Positions 3,603-5,234 of a DNA stretch of 5,234 nucleotides are shown here, piece after piece. Source of the DNA: Tepidisphaeraceae bacterium (GTDB lineage Bacteria > Planctomycetota > Phycisphaerae > Tepidisphaerales > Tepidisphaeraceae). Below the pieces are notes generated by a model. That model saw only the letters and a program-made list of their open reading frames with translations, was not told where the DNA came from and made no database searches. Positions within the stretch are counted from its first letter, which is position 1. Each line of letters begins with the position of its first letter. The translations under genes and the position numbers were made by a program. Location of the stretch: assembly GCA_025450555.1 (NCBI GenBank), contig JANWHF010000127.1:1-5234 (forward strand), read 5' to 3'.

Positions 3603-5234
3603 TTACCGACTGGAGTTCAGCAGATCCTGGATCAACTGGTTGCTTGTGGTGATCACGCGGCTGGCCGCGGAGAACCCGGTTGATGCATTGATCATGTTGG
3701 TGAACTCCTGGGAAATATCGACGTTGCTCAATTCCAGTGAGCCGGCGCGGATGCCACCTGTGCCAAGCGAGAGCGGCGTGGTCAAGACTGGCACGCCGCT
3801 TGATGCGCTGGCTTGAAACATGTTGCCGCCCTTGTCATCCAATCCTTCAGGGTTGCTGAAATTGGCGACTGCGACTTGCCCGAGGGTGCGCGTCAGGCCG
3901 TTGCTGTAGGCGCCGGTGATGATCCCGTTAGTGCCGACCGAGAAGCTGTTGAGTGTTCCGATCGGCGAGCCATCCTGCTGGGTCATGACCATGCTGGAAC
4001 TGGAATCGGTCAACTGAGTCATTCCGCTGAAATTCAGCGTCATCGTGATCGGCGTCGTCGCGCCGGTGCCATTGCGGTTGATGGTGACGTTGTTGCCGGT
4101 GATCGCTGACAGCTTGCCGGTGGGATCGAACGTCATCGTCCCGTTGCCCACCACCTCGCCACCGGCGGTGTTGTCCGGAGAGGTGACGAAGAATTGCCAG
4201 GTGTTGCCGGTGTCGGCCTTGCTCTGGAGGACTGCCGTCACATCGACCGTCACTGGCGTGCCCAGTGCATCATACGCAACAAGGCTTGTATGAACGCTTT
4301 CGCCGGACGGATCGCTGGCGATGCCCGCGCCGTCGGTGCCGGCGGCAAAAGAAAGCGGCGAGGTGTTGGTCTGATTGGTCAGCGATGCGCTGTTGAGCGA
4401 GAGCGCGTTATCGTTGCCAATGTTCCCGACGACCGTGAACTTGACGCTGTTGACGGCCGAGCCGTCGGTCTGCACGGTGACGCCCGGCACCGGTGTACCG
4501 GCGGAGACCGGCGCGGTGGCGTCGATGCCCAGGTTCTGCTGATAAAAATTCGCCAGATCCGTGAGCGTCGAGGCGGCCGTTACATTGAATGTTGCAGTCG
4601 GCAGATTTCGGCCGCCCTTAATCCCATTGAGCGTCAGCACATCGCCCGCGGCAAACAGTGGTGTCGCCGAATTGCTGGTTGACGCAACGTCGGTGAGAAG
4701 CGTCGCGCCAGTCGGTGTCGCGGCTCCGCCGACGACGGTAAGATCCTGACTATCCACCACGCTTGCGCCTGCGGCGATGCTGCCTCCGGCATCCAGATTT
4801 CCCTGCATCGACGCGTTGTCGGTTGCCTTGGCGATGGTGTCCGTGCCGACTGGAATCGTGATGTTCTTCAACTGGCCGGCCAGAACGTTGCCTTGTGCAT
4901 CGGCGCCATATCCCTGGACGAATGCGCCGCCGCTGCTGACCAGTTGATTGCTGTCGTTGAGCGTGAAGGAGCCATCGCGCGTGTATTGCTGATTGCCGCC
5001 ACTTTTGACCACGAAGAATCCTGCGCCGTCGATGGCCATATCGGTATCGACGCCGGTGGTCTGGATGGCGCCGGGCGAGAAATTCTTCTGGATTTCATTC
5101 ACATTAGCGCCCAGGCCAAGCTGGCTGGGATTGGTCCCGCCAAAGTCCGGCGTCGGCGCCGAGGCCGACACGTCAGTGACATAAAACTCCGGCTTGATCA
5201 GCGTTCGACTGCTTTTAAAGGCAACGGTATTGAC
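3603..5234 (-). CDS. flgE: Flagellar hook protein FlgE, lacking only its extreme N-terminus (cut by window end)
   Basis: FlgE polymerises into the hook, the universal joint outside the cell between rod and filament; it leaves through the flagellar type III export system. 543 residues are visible. They begin at the window edge inside the conserved rod motif (VNTVAFKSSR), so only some 20-30 N-terminal residues are missing. A GTG at 5171 opens a shorter frame but similarity clearly continues upstream. Next come FGGTNPSQLGLG, then IDGAGFFVVKSG and YTRDGSF (visible 68-90), typical of FlgE/F/G proteins. The variable, Thr/Ala/Gly/Asn-rich middle forms the outer hook domains. Then come DGSPIGTLNSFSV and VANFSNPEGL, and the C-terminal coiled-coil motif LELSNVDISQEFTNMINAS (visible from about 500), which packs with the N-terminus. 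The product is longer than the 402-residue Salmonella FlgE because of the expanded middle. flbD follows it in the same operon. Confidence 0.96.
   Translation of the reverse strand, partial: VNTVAFKSSRTLIKPEFYVTDVSASAPTPDFGGTNPSQLGLGANVNEIQKNFSPGAIQTTGVDTDMAIDGAGFFVVKSGGNQQYTRDGSFTLNDSNQLVSSGGAFVQGYGADAQGNVLAGQLKNITIPVGTDTIAKATDNASMQGNLDAGGSIAAGASVVDSQDLTVVGGAATPTGATLLTDVASTSNSATPLFAAGDVLTLNGIKGGRNLPTATFNVTAASTLTDLANFYQQNLGIDATAPVSAGTPVPGVTVQTDGSAVNSVKFTVVGNIGNDNALSLNSASLTNQTNTSPLSFAAGTDGAGIASDPSGESVHTSLVAYDALGTPVTVDVTAVLQSKADTGNTWQFFVTSPDNTAGGEVVGNGTMTFDPTGKLSAITGNNVTINRNGTGATTPITMTLNFSGMTQLTDSSSSMVMTQQDGSPIGTLNSFSVGTNGIITGAYSNGLTRTLGQVAVANFSNPEGLDDKGGNMFQASASSGVPVLTTPLSLGTGGIRAGSLELSNVDISQEFTNMINASTGFSAASRVITTSNQLIQDLLNSSR

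Noticed and set aside
4194..4682. 162-residue plus-strand frame inside flgE
   Set aside because: Antisense shadow of a strongly conserved hook gene, with no family signal.
5169..5171. GTG start for flgE inside the window
   Set aside because: The same frame continues upstream to the window edge with the conserved rod motif VNTVAFKSSR, so the gene is truncated by the window.

Overview
The window reads as chromosomal housekeeping DNA from a GC-rich bacterium, most likely a planctomycete of the Phycisphaerae type. I base this on remembered family patterns, not a search: the DnaA P-loop GSCGLGKTH and DNA-binding signature GKRNHSTV, the acetyltransferase stretch around SLDCPGLNGLREIDDV, and the FlgE N-terminal region with FYVTD and FGGTNPSQLGLG. 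No transposase, phage gene, CRISPR array, tRNA or rRNA is visible.

Layout. Bases 1-429 (+) hold the C-terminal part of a GNAT acetyltransferase. Bases 430-989 are a 560-base non-coding stretch with DnaA-box-like sites, a perfect 18-bp AT-centred palindrome, a possible sigma70-type promoter and several hairpins; it may be a dnaA control region and possibly part of an origin. dnaA (+, 990-2492) starts at GTG behind a strong Shine-Dalgarno and ends at a rho-independent terminator. That terminator abuts the stop codon of a convergent YjbQ/UPF0047 gene (-, 2557-2967). Bases 2968-3268 hold a three-copy repeat in inverted and direct orientation (3082-3243). Next come flbD (-, 3269-3463), a 139-base hairpin-rich spacer, and a 5'-truncated flgE (-, 3603 to the window end).

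How the genes work together. flgE and flbD are the downstream end of a flagellar hook operon read leftward, and the inverted repeat after flbD probably ends its transcript. dnaA is the replication initiator and sits beside its own candidate control sites; dnaN does not follow it. The GNAT and YjbQ genes have no obvious functional link to their neighbours.

The items that best repay a second look are the triple repeat with two alternative long pairings (3082-3243), the palindrome and DnaA-box-like sites upstream of dnaA, the hairpins between flgE and flbD, and the changed base-contacting residues in the DnaA DNA-binding signature. I found no clear sign of a wholly new multi-gene system.
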